From an uncultured Mailhella sp. (lineage in GTDB: Bacteria; Desulfobacterota; Desulfovibrionia; Desulfovibrionales; Desulfovibrionaceae): a DNA stretch of 64,000 nucleotides. The translations under genes and the position numbers were made by a program. The notes under the pieces were generated by a model, which was not told where the DNA came from, did no database searches, and saw nothing but the letters and a program-made list of their open reading frames with translations. The stretch is taken from assembly GCF_944324995.1 (NCBI RefSeq), contig NZ_CALUYL010000003.1:62001-126000 (forward strand), given 5' to 3'. This document shows, in pieces, positions 8,500-16,586 of the stretch (positions are counted from its first letter, which is position 1; each line of letters opens with the position of its first letter).

Positions 8500-9774
8500 A
8501 TGGATCCCGTTCTCGTCACCATGTTCTGGGTACTCATCATCGGGCTTGCGCTCACCCTGCACATAGGCACTGCCATAGGTCTCTCCGTTCTTGCCGCCAT
8601 CTTTGTGGGAGATCTGCCCTACGCGCTCTTCACCCAGAAACTGTACACCACGTTCGATTCCTTCCCCCTGCTGGCCCTGCCGTTCTTCATCTGTGCAGGT
8701 GACATCATGCAGCGCGGCTCCATGGCCGGTTCGCTGCTCAAGCTGGCCAAAACCCTTGTAGGCCATATTACCGGCGGTCTTTCCCTGGTCTCGGTTCTGG
8801 CCTGCGCGTTCTACGGTTCGCTCTGCGGCTCCCCGCCCGCCACTACGGCGGCCATCGGCGGCATCATGATTCCCGCCATGCAGAAGGAAGGCTACCCCCG
8901 CACCTTCTCCACCGCCGTCAACACCGCCTCGGGCACGCTCGGCGCCCTCATTCCGCCCAGCACCGTGCTCATCATCTACGGCGCCACCGCGGGCGTATCC
9001 ATCGGTGACCTGTTCATCGCCGTCATTCCCACGGGCATTCTCACCATGCTGGTCTTCATGGGCGCGAGCATGTTCATCTCCGCCCGCAAAGGCTACGGAC
9101 TCAAAACCCTGCGCGCCGGCGCCAGGGAACGCCTCGCCGCCGTATGGGAAGCCAAATGGGCCCTCATGGTTCCCGTCATCGTGCTCGGCGGCATCTATAC
9201 CGGCATCACCACCCCCACCGAAGCCGGCGTGGTCGCCGTGGTGTACGCCCTGCTTGCCGAAACCTTCATTACCAAAACCATGACCTGGAAGAAGTTTCAG
9301 GAAATCCTCTTCTCCACGGTCAAGACCACCGGCATGATGTTCTTCGTCATCACGGCCGCGGGAGCCCTGGGCATCATTCTGGTGTACTTCAACGCCGACG
9401 CCGTGGTTGCCGACCTCCTGAACGGCATCACCACCAACAAGCACGTGCTCATGTTCCTCGTCGTGACGCTGCTCATCATCCTGGGCACGTTCATGGAATC
9501 CGTGGCCATCGTGCTCATCATGACCCCCATTCTGCTGCCCATGATGGTGCAGGTGGGCATGGATCCCATTCAGTTCGGCGTGCTCATCGCCTACGGCGTG
9601 GTTCTCGGCAACATCACTCCTCCCGTGGGCATGAATCTCTATGTAGGCTGCGCCATAGGCGACATTTCCTTCGCCCAGCTCAGCAAGGCCATACTGCCCT
9701 ACATTATCTCCATGGTTGCCGTGTACTACATCATAGCCTATGTTCCCTGGCTTTCCCTCTGCCTCGTCAGATAA
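8500..9774 (+). CDS. dctM: TRAP transporter large permease subunit (DctM type)
   Basis: 424 residues, about twelve hydrophobic segments, the normal size for DctM. I chose the ATG at 8500 with GGAG eight bases upstream; an ATG at 8476 would overlap dctQ. Family motifs include FASLLALPFF-like LLALPFFICAGDIM near residue 55, GSLCGSPPATTAAIG near 105, PPSTVLIIYG near 153 and GNITPPVGMNLY near 370. It carries the Na+- or H+-coupled substrate path. Its place in the operon implies that the amidohydrolase locus works on an imported organic acid. Confidence 0.95.
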   Translation: MDPVLVTMFWVLIIGLALTLHIGTAIGLSVLAAIFVGDLPYALFTQKLYTTFDSFPLLALPFFICAGDIMQRGSMAGSLLKLAKTLVGHITGGLSLVSVLACAFYGSLCGSPPATTAAIGGIMIPAMQKEGYPRTFSTAVNTASGTLGALIPPSTVLIIYGATAGVSIGDLFIAVIPTGILTMLVFMGASMFISARKGYGLKTLRAGARERLAAVWEAKWALMVPVIVLGGIYTGITTPTEAGVVAVVYALLAETFITKTMTWKKFQEILFSTVKTTGMMFFVITAAGALGIILVYFNADAVVADLLNGITTNKHVLMFLVVTLLIILGTFMESVAIVLIMTPILLPMMVQVGMDPIQFGVLIAYGVVLGNITPPVGMNLYVGCAIGDISFAQLSKAILPYIISMVAVYYIIAYVPWLSLCLVR

Positions 9775-9796
9775 CCCAGACGCAAAGGAGTTCTTC

Positions 9797-10804
9797 ATGA
9801 ACAAACTGTTCCGTATCTCCTGCCTGTGCCTTCTCACCGCCCTTATCGGCACCTCTCCCGCCCAGGCCGCTCCCATCCCCGTCAAGATCACCACGCACGC
9901 CACCACTTCCATGGCCATCTGCCGTTCTCTGGAAACCATGAAGAAGTACGTGGAAGAAAAAACCAACGGCAAGTACCGCATCGACATCTACGATCAGTTC
10001 AAGCTCGGTACCATGGAAAGCGCCTATCAGGGCATGCAGCTCGGCATGGTGCACTTCCTCGTGGAAGGGCCTTCCAACCTGAGCAACTTCATGCCCATAT
10101 TCTCCATGTTCGACCTCGGCTACATTTTCCCGGATGCCGACACCGCCGATGAAGTGCTGAGCGGCCCCGTAGGCAAGAAGATTCTGGCCGCCGCGGCCAA
10201 CAAGGCCGTGACGCCCCTTACCTTCATCCGCTACAGCAACCGCAACATCTACCTCAACAAGCCCGTGCACAGCCTTGCCGACCTCAAGGGCGTGAAGGTG
10301 CGCGCCTCTTCCTCCCCCGTGCATATCGCCGTGCTCAAGGCCATGGGCCTCAACCCCACCCCGATGCCCGGCTCCGAAGTCTATACCGGTCTTCAGCAGG
10401 GCGTAATCGACGGCGTGGACGTCGATATCACCTACCTCGTCAAGGGAAAGTGGGACGAAGTGTGCAAGTCCGTGGTATTCACCCAGCACACCTACCTGCC
10501 CCAGGTCATCTACACTTCCACCAGATGGTGGAACAAACTGCCCGAAGCCGACAGAGTCATCTTCCAGGAAGCTCTCGACCTCTACGTGCAGGAACAGCGC
10601 AAGAACATTCTTGAAGACGAAGCCGAGTGCATGCAGGCCATCAAGGACAAGAACCTCAGCGTGTACACTCCCACTCCCGAAGAGATGGCCGCCCTCAAGA
10701 AGAACACGTCCGAAATCTACAAGGAATTCCCCAAGATCGACGTCAATCTGCTGAATGAACTCAAGGCCGAAGCCGCACGCGTGGCCGCAGCAAAGAACAA
10801 ATAG
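9797..10804 (+). CDS. dctP: TRAP transporter periplasmic solute-binding protein (DctP type)
   Basis: 335 residues with a signal peptide of about 24 residues ending AQA. The start at 9797 puts this signal at the N-terminus and has AAGGAG upstream. The DctP family segment LKGVKVRASSSP near residue 168 contains the conserved Arg that binds a substrate carboxylate, and GLQQGVIDGVD near 200 is the second hinge motif. The protein therefore probably binds a carboxylic acid in the periplasm and hands it to DctQM. It is the last gene of the operon, ahead of a strong terminator. The ligand cannot be named from sequence. Confidence 0.94.
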   Translation: MNKLFRISCLCLLTALIGTSPAQAAPIPVKITTHATTSMAICRSLETMKKYVEEKTNGKYRIDIYDQFKLGTMESAYQGMQLGMVHFLVEGPSNLSNFMPIFSMFDLGYIFPDADTADEVLSGPVGKKILAAAANKAVTPLTFIRYSNRNIYLNKPVHSLADLKGVKVRASSSPVHIAVLKAMGLNPTPMPGSEVYTGLQQGVIDGVDVDITYLVKGKWDEVCKSVVFTQHTYLPQVIYTSTRWWNKLPEADRVIFQEALDLYVQEQRKNILEDEAECMQAIKDKNLSVYTPTPEEMAALKKNTSEIYKEFPKIDVNLLNELKAEAARVAAAKNK

Positions 10805-10818
10805 CATTTGTCCTCACT

Positions 10819-10863
10819 ACCGGAAGGAGCCGGTGCCCCCGGGCAGCGGCTCCTTCCGGTTTT
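10819..10863 (+). terminator. Rho-independent terminator of the TRAP operon
   Basis: A perfect 14-bp stem (ACCGGAAGGAGCCG and its complement at 10847-10860) with a 14-base loop, followed by a short T-run TTTAA. Confidence 0.85.
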
Positions 10864-10971
10864 AACCGGCCGGGTTCCGGCATCTTTTTCTCCGGTCCCC
10901 GCTTACCTTGCACCTGCCCGGCAAGTGTGGCAGATTGGAAAGGCATTTTCCAAAGGAACGGAGAACTTTCC

Positions 10972-12180
10972 ATGATCCAGATACCTCAGGGCTTCCGCCT
11001 CGCCGCGGCCAACGCCGACTTCCGGGGCAAGCATCTCGACCGCAATGATCTTTCCCTCGCCTTCAGCGACGTGCCCGCCACCGCCGCAGGCGTGTTCACC
11101 ACCAATCTTTTCCGGGCCGCCCCCGTGCTCGTTTCTCAGGAAAACATCAAGCATTCCGACGAAAAGGGCGTGCGCGGCGTGCTCTTCAACTCCGGCCAGG
11201 CCAACGCCTGCACCGGCGAACAGGGGCGGGAAAACTGCCTGCGCACCCTCGACATGGTGAGCGCCGCCCTGCGCGAAGCGGGCGAAAACGTTTCCGCCGA
11301 CGAGCTGCTTCCCGCCTCCACCGGCGTGATCGGCGCACAGATGCTCATGGACAAGTGGGCCGCCGCCGTTCCCGCCCTCGTGGCCTCGCTCGGCAAGGTG
11401 GACATCGAGGGCCTCGCCCGCGCCATGATGACCACGGACGCCTATCCCAAGATGTCCGGACGCGAGCTTACCCTTTCCGGCGGCACGGTGCGTCTCGCCG
11501 GCGTGGCCAAGGGCGCGGGCATGATCTGCCCGAACATGGCCACCATGCTCTCCCTCGTGATGTGCGATGCTTCCGTGGAGCCCGAAGTCTGGCGCGCCAT
11601 GTTCCGCCGCGCCGCGGACGCCACCTTCAACCGCGTGAGCGTCGACGGCGACACCTCCACCAACGATTCTCTCTACGGCCTGGCCAACGGAGCCTCCGGC
11701 GTGACCGTGACCGAAGACGAACTGCCGCTTCTGGAAAGCGCCCTCACCGAAGTGCTCGGCGAGCTCGCCTACATGCTCGTGAAGGACGGCGAAGGCGCGA
11801 CCAAGGTCATGCACATTCACGTGACCGGCGCCGCCTGCGACGCGGACGCCGAAAAAGTGGCCCGCACCGTGGGTCATTCCCAGCTCGTGAAGACGGCCAT
11901 GTTCGGCCGCGATCCCAACTGGGGCCGCATCGTGGCCGCGGCCGGCCGCGCAGGCGTGGATTTCGATCCCATGGCGCTGCGCGTCACTCTGTGCGGCGTG
12001 GAGCTCTTCCGCAACGGACGCCCCACCGATCTGGACTTCGACGCCCTGCTCGAAGAGCCGCTCAAGAAGGTTGATCTGCCGCTCGACATCGTGCTCGGCG
12101 ACGGTAAGGGCGAAGCCCGTCTGCTCGCCTCCGACCTTTCCCACGGCTACGTTTCCCTCAACTCCGACTATCGCTCCTGA
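10972..12180 (+). CDS. argJ: Glutamate N-acetyltransferase / amino-acid acetyltransferase
   Basis: 402 residues. ArgJ transfers the acetyl group of N-acetylornithine to glutamate, making arginine synthesis cyclic. The precursor cleaves itself at the Ala-Thr bond in CPNMATML, so Thr191 is the N-terminal nucleophile of the beta chain; LFNSGQANACTG near 71-82 and NDSLYGLANG are other family signatures, and FGRDPNWGRIVAAAGRAG sits in the C-terminal part. The start at 10972 is preferred over 10927 because MIQIPQGFRLAA is the usual ArgJ N-terminus and AAGGAACGGAG lies before it. A weak promoter (TTGCAC-N17-CAGATT, 10908-10936) is upstream. The next gene begins 13 bases after the stop. Confidence 0.96.
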   Translation: MIQIPQGFRLAAANADFRGKHLDRNDLSLAFSDVPATAAGVFTTNLFRAAPVLVSQENIKHSDEKGVRGVLFNSGQANACTGEQGRENCLRTLDMVSAALREAGENVSADELLPASTGVIGAQMLMDKWAAAVPALVASLGKVDIEGLARAMMTTDAYPKMSGRELTLSGGTVRLAGVAKGAGMICPNMATMLSLVMCDASVEPEVWRAMFRRAADATFNRVSVDGDTSTNDSLYGLANGASGVTVTEDELPLLESALTEVLGELAYMLVKDGEGATKVMHIHVTGAACDADAEKVARTVGHSQLVKTAMFGRDPNWGRIVAAAGRAGVDFDPMALRVTLCGVELFRNGRPTDLDFDALLEEPLKKVDLPLDIVLGDGKGEARLLASDLSHGYVSLNSDYRS

Positions 12181-12193
12181 CAAGGCGCACGGC

Positions 12194-12484
12194 ATGGTCA
12201 TAGGCGTTCTCACCGTGGAATACGCCCTGCACGGCAACGACTCCCTCAAGGGAAAGCGCCGTGTGGCGAACAGCCTCAAGCAGAAGGTGCGCAACACCTT
12301 CAACGTGGCCATCGCCGAGGCCGGAACCGAAGAATCGCTGGTCAGGCTCCGGCTTCAGGTCGTATCGGTAAGCAACAGCGAAAGGCACATGCAGTCACGC
12401 ATGGACAAGTGCCTGCTCATGATGGAAGCCGTGTGCGAAGAAGAAATGGTCTACAGCGACCTTGAGTTTTTCTATGACGACTGA
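12194..12484 (+). CDS. DUF503 (YlxP-like) protein
   Basis: 96 residues, matching DUF503/YlxP in length and in the opening MVIGVLTVEYALHGNDSLKGKR and the segment NVAIAEAG. The family is a small ferredoxin-like fold that elsewhere lies beside infB and rbfA and is linked to ribosome or RNA metabolism. Here it lies between argJ and a DHH phosphoesterase, with neither infB nor rbfA nearby. The end overlaps the start of the next gene by about 11 bases, which suggests translational coupling. The molecular function is unproven. Confidence 0.85.
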   Translation: MVIGVLTVEYALHGNDSLKGKRRVANSLKQKVRNTFNVAIAEAGTEESLVRLRLQVVSVSNSERHMQSRMDKCLLMMEAVCEEEMVYSDLEFFYDD

Positions 12485-13475
12485 AACCACTCCCGTTCCC
12501 GAAGAAGTGCTTTCCGCGCTCCGGAAGCACAAACGCGTGCTCATCGCCGCGCATGCGCATCCCGACCCCGACGCCATGGGCTCAAGCCTTGCCATGGCCT
12601 GGGCGCTGCGCGCCATCGGTCTGGACGCGCTCGTGTTCAACGAAGACGGCATGGCTCCCTGCCTGAAGTTCCTCACTCTGCCCGGCCCGGTGCTCTCCAG
12701 ACTGGACAAGCTGCCCTGCGAGCCCGACCTCGTGGTCTGCCTCGACTGCGGCGACAGGGCGAGACTCGGCGAGAGCATCCAGCCTCTGCTCGACCGCGTG
12801 CCCACCGTGAACATCGACCATCACCTGGCCAATCCGCGCTTCGGCACCGAAGCCAACTGGGTGGATCCCGACATGGCCGCCACGGGCGAAATGGTGGCCC
12901 ACATCGCCAAGGCGCTGCGCGTGACGCTGAACGGCGCCATCGCCGAAGCGCTGTACGTGGCCATTTCCGCCGACACCGGCAACTTCAGCTACGGCAACAC
13001 CACGCCCGGAGCCCTGCGCCTCGTGGCCGAAATGGTGGAACAGGGCCTCAAGCTCTCGCATCTGCGCGAGTGCATGGAAAACAACTGGACCGAATCCCGC
13101 CTGCGCCTGTGGGGACGCGCCATGCAGAACGCGCGCATTCTCGAAGACGGGCGTCTTGCCGCGGCGCTCATCACGCTTGAGGATCTGCGCGAATGCAACG
13201 CCAGCCGCGAAGACTCGGAAGGCATTGTGGAGCAGCTGCGCCGCCTCTCCGGCGTGCGCGTGGCGCTCATGCTGCGCGAAGAGGAAAAGAACGGCAAGGT
13301 GGAAGTGAAGGCCAGTCTCCGCTCCTCGGGCAAGGACAACGTGCGGGACGTGGCCGCCCAGTTCGGCGGCGGCGGTCACCGCAACGCCGCCGGAGCCACG
13401 CTTCCGCTCACGGCGGAAAAGGCGCTCACCGTCATGCAACCCTATATCCGGTTCGTGTGGAACCGGCTTCAGTAA
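12474..13475 (+). CDS. DHH-family phosphoesterase (NrnA-like)
   Basis: 333 residues. The DHH domain carries HAHPDPDAMGSS near residues 24-35, DCGD near 87 and NIDHHLAN near 108; the C-terminal DHHA1 domain carries the substrate-binding FGGGGHRNAAG. This is the layout of bifunctional oligoribonuclease/pAp phosphatases (NrnA), which degrade short RNAs and clear 3'-phosphoadenosine 5'-phosphate, a by-product of sulfur metabolism. Two ATGs are possible (12462 and 12474); the second is eight bases after a GAG. The first lies wholly within the DUF503 gene. It follows DUF503, as in the related ribosome-maturation clusters of this phylum. Confidence 0.88.
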   Translation: MTTETTPVPEEVLSALRKHKRVLIAAHAHPDPDAMGSSLAMAWALRAIGLDALVFNEDGMAPCLKFLTLPGPVLSRLDKLPCEPDLVVCLDCGDRARLGESIQPLLDRVPTVNIDHHLANPRFGTEANWVDPDMAATGEMVAHIAKALRVTLNGAIAEALYVAISADTGNFSYGNTTPGALRLVAEMVEQGLKLSHLRECMENNWTESRLRLWGRAMQNARILEDGRLAAALITLEDLRECNASREDSEGIVEQLRRLSGVRVALMLREEEKNGKVEVKASLRSSGKDNVRDVAAQFGGGGHRNAAGATLPLTAEKALTVMQPYIRFVWNRLQ

Positions 13476-13483
13476 AAACTCTT

Positions 13484-13503
13484 AGGGCCGCACGCGCGGC
13501 CCT
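13484..13503 (+). other. Intercistronic hairpin before dapF
   Basis: A perfect 8-bp AGGGCCGC/GCGGCCCT stem with a 4-base loop is followed only by TTC. It may weaken read-through or protect the upstream message; it is not a strong terminator. Confidence 0.45.
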
Positions 13504-13517
13504 TTCGGACAACTGCC

Positions 13518-14354
13518 ATGAAAGACATACGCTTCCATAAAATGCACGGCTGCGGCAACGACTTCATTTTCATCGACAACAGAGAAGCGGGCGTGAGCGT
13601 GCCGCAGATGGCCTCGTGGGCCGTCATTCTGTGCAACCGCAAGACGGGCATAGGCGCAGACGGCCTGCTCTTCCTCGACAAGACACCCGCAGACCGCGAA
13701 GGCGACTTCATCTGGCACTTCTACAACGCCGACGGCTCCCGCGCCGAAATGTGCGGCAACGCCTCGCGCTGCGCCTCGTGGCTGGCCGTGGATCTCGGTC
13801 TTGCGGGCCGCAAGCAGTGCTTCGGCACCGACGCCGGCCTCATCCACGCCGAGGTGGACGTGGAAAACCGCCGCGCCCGCGTGGAACTCACCCATCCCGA
13901 AGGCATGGTGCTGCACACTCCCCTCGAAGCCGACGGCAGGACCTGGGACGTCAATTTCGTGAACACCGGCGTGCCGCACGCCGTCATCGTGTGCGAAGAC
14001 TGCGACAAGATCGATGTTGACCGCCTCGGCCGCCTCTTCCGCTATCATGAACATTTCTCGCCCAAGGGCACCAATGTGAACTTCATCACCGTCACCGGCA
14101 GGGACGCCATTCACGTGCGCACCTACGAACGCGGCGTGGAAGGCGAAACCCTGGCCTGCGGCACCGGCGCGGCGGCCTCCACTTGTATCGCTCATGCACT
14201 TGGGTTGACGGACGCCTGCGTCAATGTCACTACTTCAGGTAAGGAGCTCTTGGGCATTGAACTTGCGGGAGATTCGGTCTTTCTGTCCGGCGCCGTGGCC
14301 CGCGTCTTCACGGGCGTCCTTGATCCCAGCATGTTCAGCCTGTTGAAATTCTGA
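13518..14354 (+). CDS. dapF: Diaminopimelate epimerase
   Basis: 278 residues. DapF interconverts LL- and meso-diaminopimelate for lysine and peptidoglycan synthesis. Both catalytic cysteines are present: Cys79 in EMCGNASRC and Cys214 in LACGTGAAAS. The N-terminus FHKMHGCGNDF is the typical family opening. It is followed 64 bases later by dapA, so two lysine-pathway steps are grouped here although no other dap genes are in the window. Confidence 0.97.
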   Translation: MKDIRFHKMHGCGNDFIFIDNREAGVSVPQMASWAVILCNRKTGIGADGLLFLDKTPADREGDFIWHFYNADGSRAEMCGNASRCASWLAVDLGLAGRKQCFGTDAGLIHAEVDVENRRARVELTHPEGMVLHTPLEADGRTWDVNFVNTGVPHAVIVCEDCDKIDVDRLGRLFRYHEHFSPKGTNVNFITVTGRDAIHVRTYERGVEGETLACGTGAAASTCIAHALGLTDACVNVTTSGKELLGIELAGDSVFLSGAVARVFTGVLDPSMFSLLKF

Positions 14355-14418
14355 CCGTCCGGGGCCCAGTCGTCTGGAAATCTTTCTTCATCCAAATTTA
14401 TCCCGCTCGGAGAAAAAC

Positions 14419-15294
14419 ATGTTTCACGGTACGATAACTGCTCTGCTTACCCCGTTCAAGAATGGCACCATCGACGAAGAGGCCTACCGCGCCCACATTG
14501 AATGGCAGATTGAACAGGGCGTGAACGGCGTGGTGCCCTGCGGCACCACCGGCGAATCCGCCACCATGACCCATGCCGAACATGAATCCGCCATCCGCAT
14601 CTGCGTGGATCAGGTGAAGGGCCGCGTGCCGGTCATCGCCGGCGCAGGCTCCAATAATACGGTGGAGGCCATCAGCCTCACCCGCTTCGCCAAAAAGGCC
14701 GGCGCCGACGCCGCCCTGCTCATCTCCCCCTACTACAACAAGCCCACGCAGGAAGGCATCTTCCAGCACTTCAAGGCCATCAACGACGAAGTGGCCCTGC
14801 CCATGTTCGTGTACAACGTGCCCGGTCGCACCGGCTCCAACGTGCTGCCCGCCACCCAGGCCCGCATGGCCCGCGAACTTGAGCACGTCATCGGCTGCAA
14901 GGAAGCCACCGCCAACCTGGTGCAGATCTCCAACATCCTTGAACAGTGCCCGGCCGACTACATTCTGCTCTCCGGCGACGACTTCACCGTGCTGCCCACC
15001 TACGCCGTGGGCGGCAAGGGCGTGATTTCCGTGACGGCCAACGTGCTGCCCGACATGATGTCCGCCCTCACCGCGGCCTGCGAACGCGGCGACTACGAAG
15101 AAGCCCGCCGCCTGCACTACAAGCTCGAACCCATGAACCGCGCCATGTTCGCCGAAAGCAATCCCATTCCCTGCAAGACGGCGCTCTCCCTCATGGGCCG
15201 CATGCAGCCCGACGTGCGCCTGCCGCTGTGCAGCGCCAGCGAAAAGACCGTCGCGCTTCTGCGCGAAACGCTCGCCTCCTACGGCAGAATCTAA
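14419..15294 (+). CDS. dapA: 4-hydroxy-tetrahydrodipicolinate synthase
   Basis: 291 residues, full length. DapA condenses pyruvate with aspartate semialdehyde. The Schiff-base Lys161 lies in VIGCKEAT, Tyr132 in VYNVPGRTGSN, and the Thr43-Thr44 pair in PCGTTGES. The ATG is preceded by GGAGAAA. A strong terminator follows 28 bases after the stop, so dapF-dapA or the longer argJ-dapA set ends here. Confidence 0.97.
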   Translation: MFHGTITALLTPFKNGTIDEEAYRAHIEWQIEQGVNGVVPCGTTGESATMTHAEHESAIRICVDQVKGRVPVIAGAGSNNTVEAISLTRFAKKAGADAALLISPYYNKPTQEGIFQHFKAINDEVALPMFVYNVPGRTGSNVLPATQARMARELEHVIGCKEATANLVQISNILEQCPADYILLSGDDFTVLPTYAVGGKGVISVTANVLPDMMSALTAACERGDYEEARRLHYKLEPMNRAMFAESNPIPCKTALSLMGRMQPDVRLPLCSASEKTVALLRETLASYGRI

Positions 15295-15322
15295 GCTTTC
15301 GGCTTCGGCCTGAACGCATAAG

Positions 15323-15355
15323 CGCCTTCCCTTTCCGGGGAAGGCGTTTTTTTTT
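15323..15355 (+). terminator. Rho-independent terminator after dapA
   Basis: A 9-bp CGCCTTCCC/GGGAAGGCG stem with a 6-base loop followed by nine T. The rest of the gap to 15639 holds only the promoter of the next gene. Confidence 0.93.
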
Positions 15356-15538
15356 GCGCCGCAGCCGCCTGCTTTGCAAAAAAGCGCAGGAATTTTCCCG
15401 TCGGGGAGGCGCAAAACCCGCGATAACTTCACTCGACGCTTTCCCCCCATTTTCTATTCAACCCATTGAATCAGCTCATGTTTTCATAAATTGGAATGAG
15501 GATTGAAAATTAATTTTTCTCCTTATTAGGAATTATTC

Positions 15539-15567
15539 TTGACAAGAGATGAGATGATGTTCATACT
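15539..15567 (+). promoter_or_regulatory. Sigma-70 promoter
   Basis: TTGACA (15539-15544), a 17-base spacer, and CATACT (15562-15567), in a locally AT-rich stretch. Transcription would start near 15574, giving a leader of about 66 bases before the ATG at 15640. Confidence 0.75.
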
Positions 15568-15639
15568 GTGTTCAACAACAATGCTTCGGATGGGCGATTC
15601 CGCCGCCGATCCGAGTTTTCTCCCCGTAAGGAGTTGACC

Positions 15640-16002
15640 ATGCTGTACAATACCCCCGATCAGCTCAAGGCCTTCAGCAGCCTTCCCATAGAATGGAATC
15701 TTGACCCCGCCGATGCCGTTACCCTCTACCTCGAATGGGGAAACAACGACTGGACAGCCGAGCATCCTCCGGTGCGTTCCAAGGACGATTTCGCCCACTA
15801 CTTCGTGCTCGACAACTGGACCGATCATCCGACGCTGCGCCTTGTCATGCGCAACTCCGAAGCCACGGAAGACCTCTGGGTGTACCCTCTTCCCAAGGAA
15901 CTCGAAAACAACTTCCGTCAGGAATTCGGCACGCTGAAGGGCGTGTTCATGCCCTCTCCTCCCATGAAGAAGTGGCTGCAGGACAAGCTTTACGCCGCAT
16001 GA
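15640..16002 (+). CDS. Conserved-looking 120-residue protein of unknown function
   Basis: 120 residues; the start has AAGGAG eight bases upstream. No known domain is recognised. It has no signal peptide or membrane segment, is rich in Trp (six) and acidic residues, and contains a segment (VLDNWTDHPTLRLVMRNSEATEDLWVYPLP, middle of the protein) that alternates like a small beta-sheet protein. It has its own near-consensus promoter and a hairpin after the stop, so it is a single-gene, probably well expressed unit. Codon use matches the highly expressed neighbours. I do not assign a function. Confidence 0.8.
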   Translation: MLYNTPDQLKAFSSLPIEWNLDPADAVTLYLEWGNNDWTAEHPPVRSKDDFAHYFVLDNWTDHPTLRLVMRNSEATEDLWVYPLPKELENNFRQEFGTLKGVFMPSPPMKKWLQDKLYAA

Positions 16003-16005
16003 GGA

Positions 16006-16034
16006 CAAAGGCCCTGCCCTGCGCAGGGCCTTTG
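16006..16034 (+). terminator. Strong hairpin, probable terminator
   Basis: A perfect 12-bp CAAAGGCCCTGC/GCAGGGCCTTTG stem with a 5-base loop, four bases after the stop. It has only a short T content in the arm and CCTTTC after it. Confidence 0.65.
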
Positions 16035-16433
16035 CCTTTCACAGGCGTCCCGGCGCGGCAGGCCGGAGTGCCCCCGAAGGCGCAGGATTCTTTCCGCTTC
16101 TCCTTACATCCCGCTTTCGGCCCTTCGCTCCGTCCCGCCGCGCCGCGCAACTTCGATGCCGCGCGGCGCTTCCGCATGCCGCGAATAAAAGCGCGCCTCC
16201 GGTTCTTCTCCGGCGCAGGGCGTCCTTTGACTTCTCCCGCGCTTCGAGCCCGCTGAAACCTCCCTCCCGCTGCTCAGAAAAGAGCCTCCGCAAGACGGAG
16301 CCGAAGGGCTCCCCCCATCGCCTCTCCGACGCGCAAAAACGCCGCGCCGCAGGGCCCGGACGGGCGCTCTTCCTCTTGCCTACGGCGCAAAGCTGTGTTA
16401 AATTCATCGCCTTGCAGTATATGGCTCTTTCGT
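16035..16433. other. Gene-free GC-rich spacer
   Basis: About 400 bases with no supported gene. The minus strand reads open but Arg-rich and without a start signal or family. The last 40 bases before the tRNA contain a possible promoter (GTGTTA-N17-TATATG, 16395-16423). Confidence 0.6.
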
Positions 16434-16518
16434 GCGAGAGTGGCGAAACTGGCATACGCACTGGATTTAGGATCCAGCGGAGCAATCCTTGAGAGTTCAA
16501 GCCTCTCCTCTCGCACCA
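16434..16518 (+). tRNA. tRNA-Leu (anticodon TAG)
   Basis: 85 bases with encoded CCA. The acceptor stem GCGAGAG pairs with CTCTCGC; the anticodon stem CTGGA/TCCAG frames loop TTTAGGA (anticodon 16468-16470); the T-arm is GAGAG-TTCAAGC-CTCTC; a short variable arm of leucine class is present. It decodes CUA. It lies just ahead of tig and may share its transcript. Confidence 0.96.
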
Positions 16519-16586
16519 GCCTTTTGCGCCATTTCCTCCGCCGGCATGCAAGTTTCGGCGGATCATTCATAAGGAGTTTTACCGAT

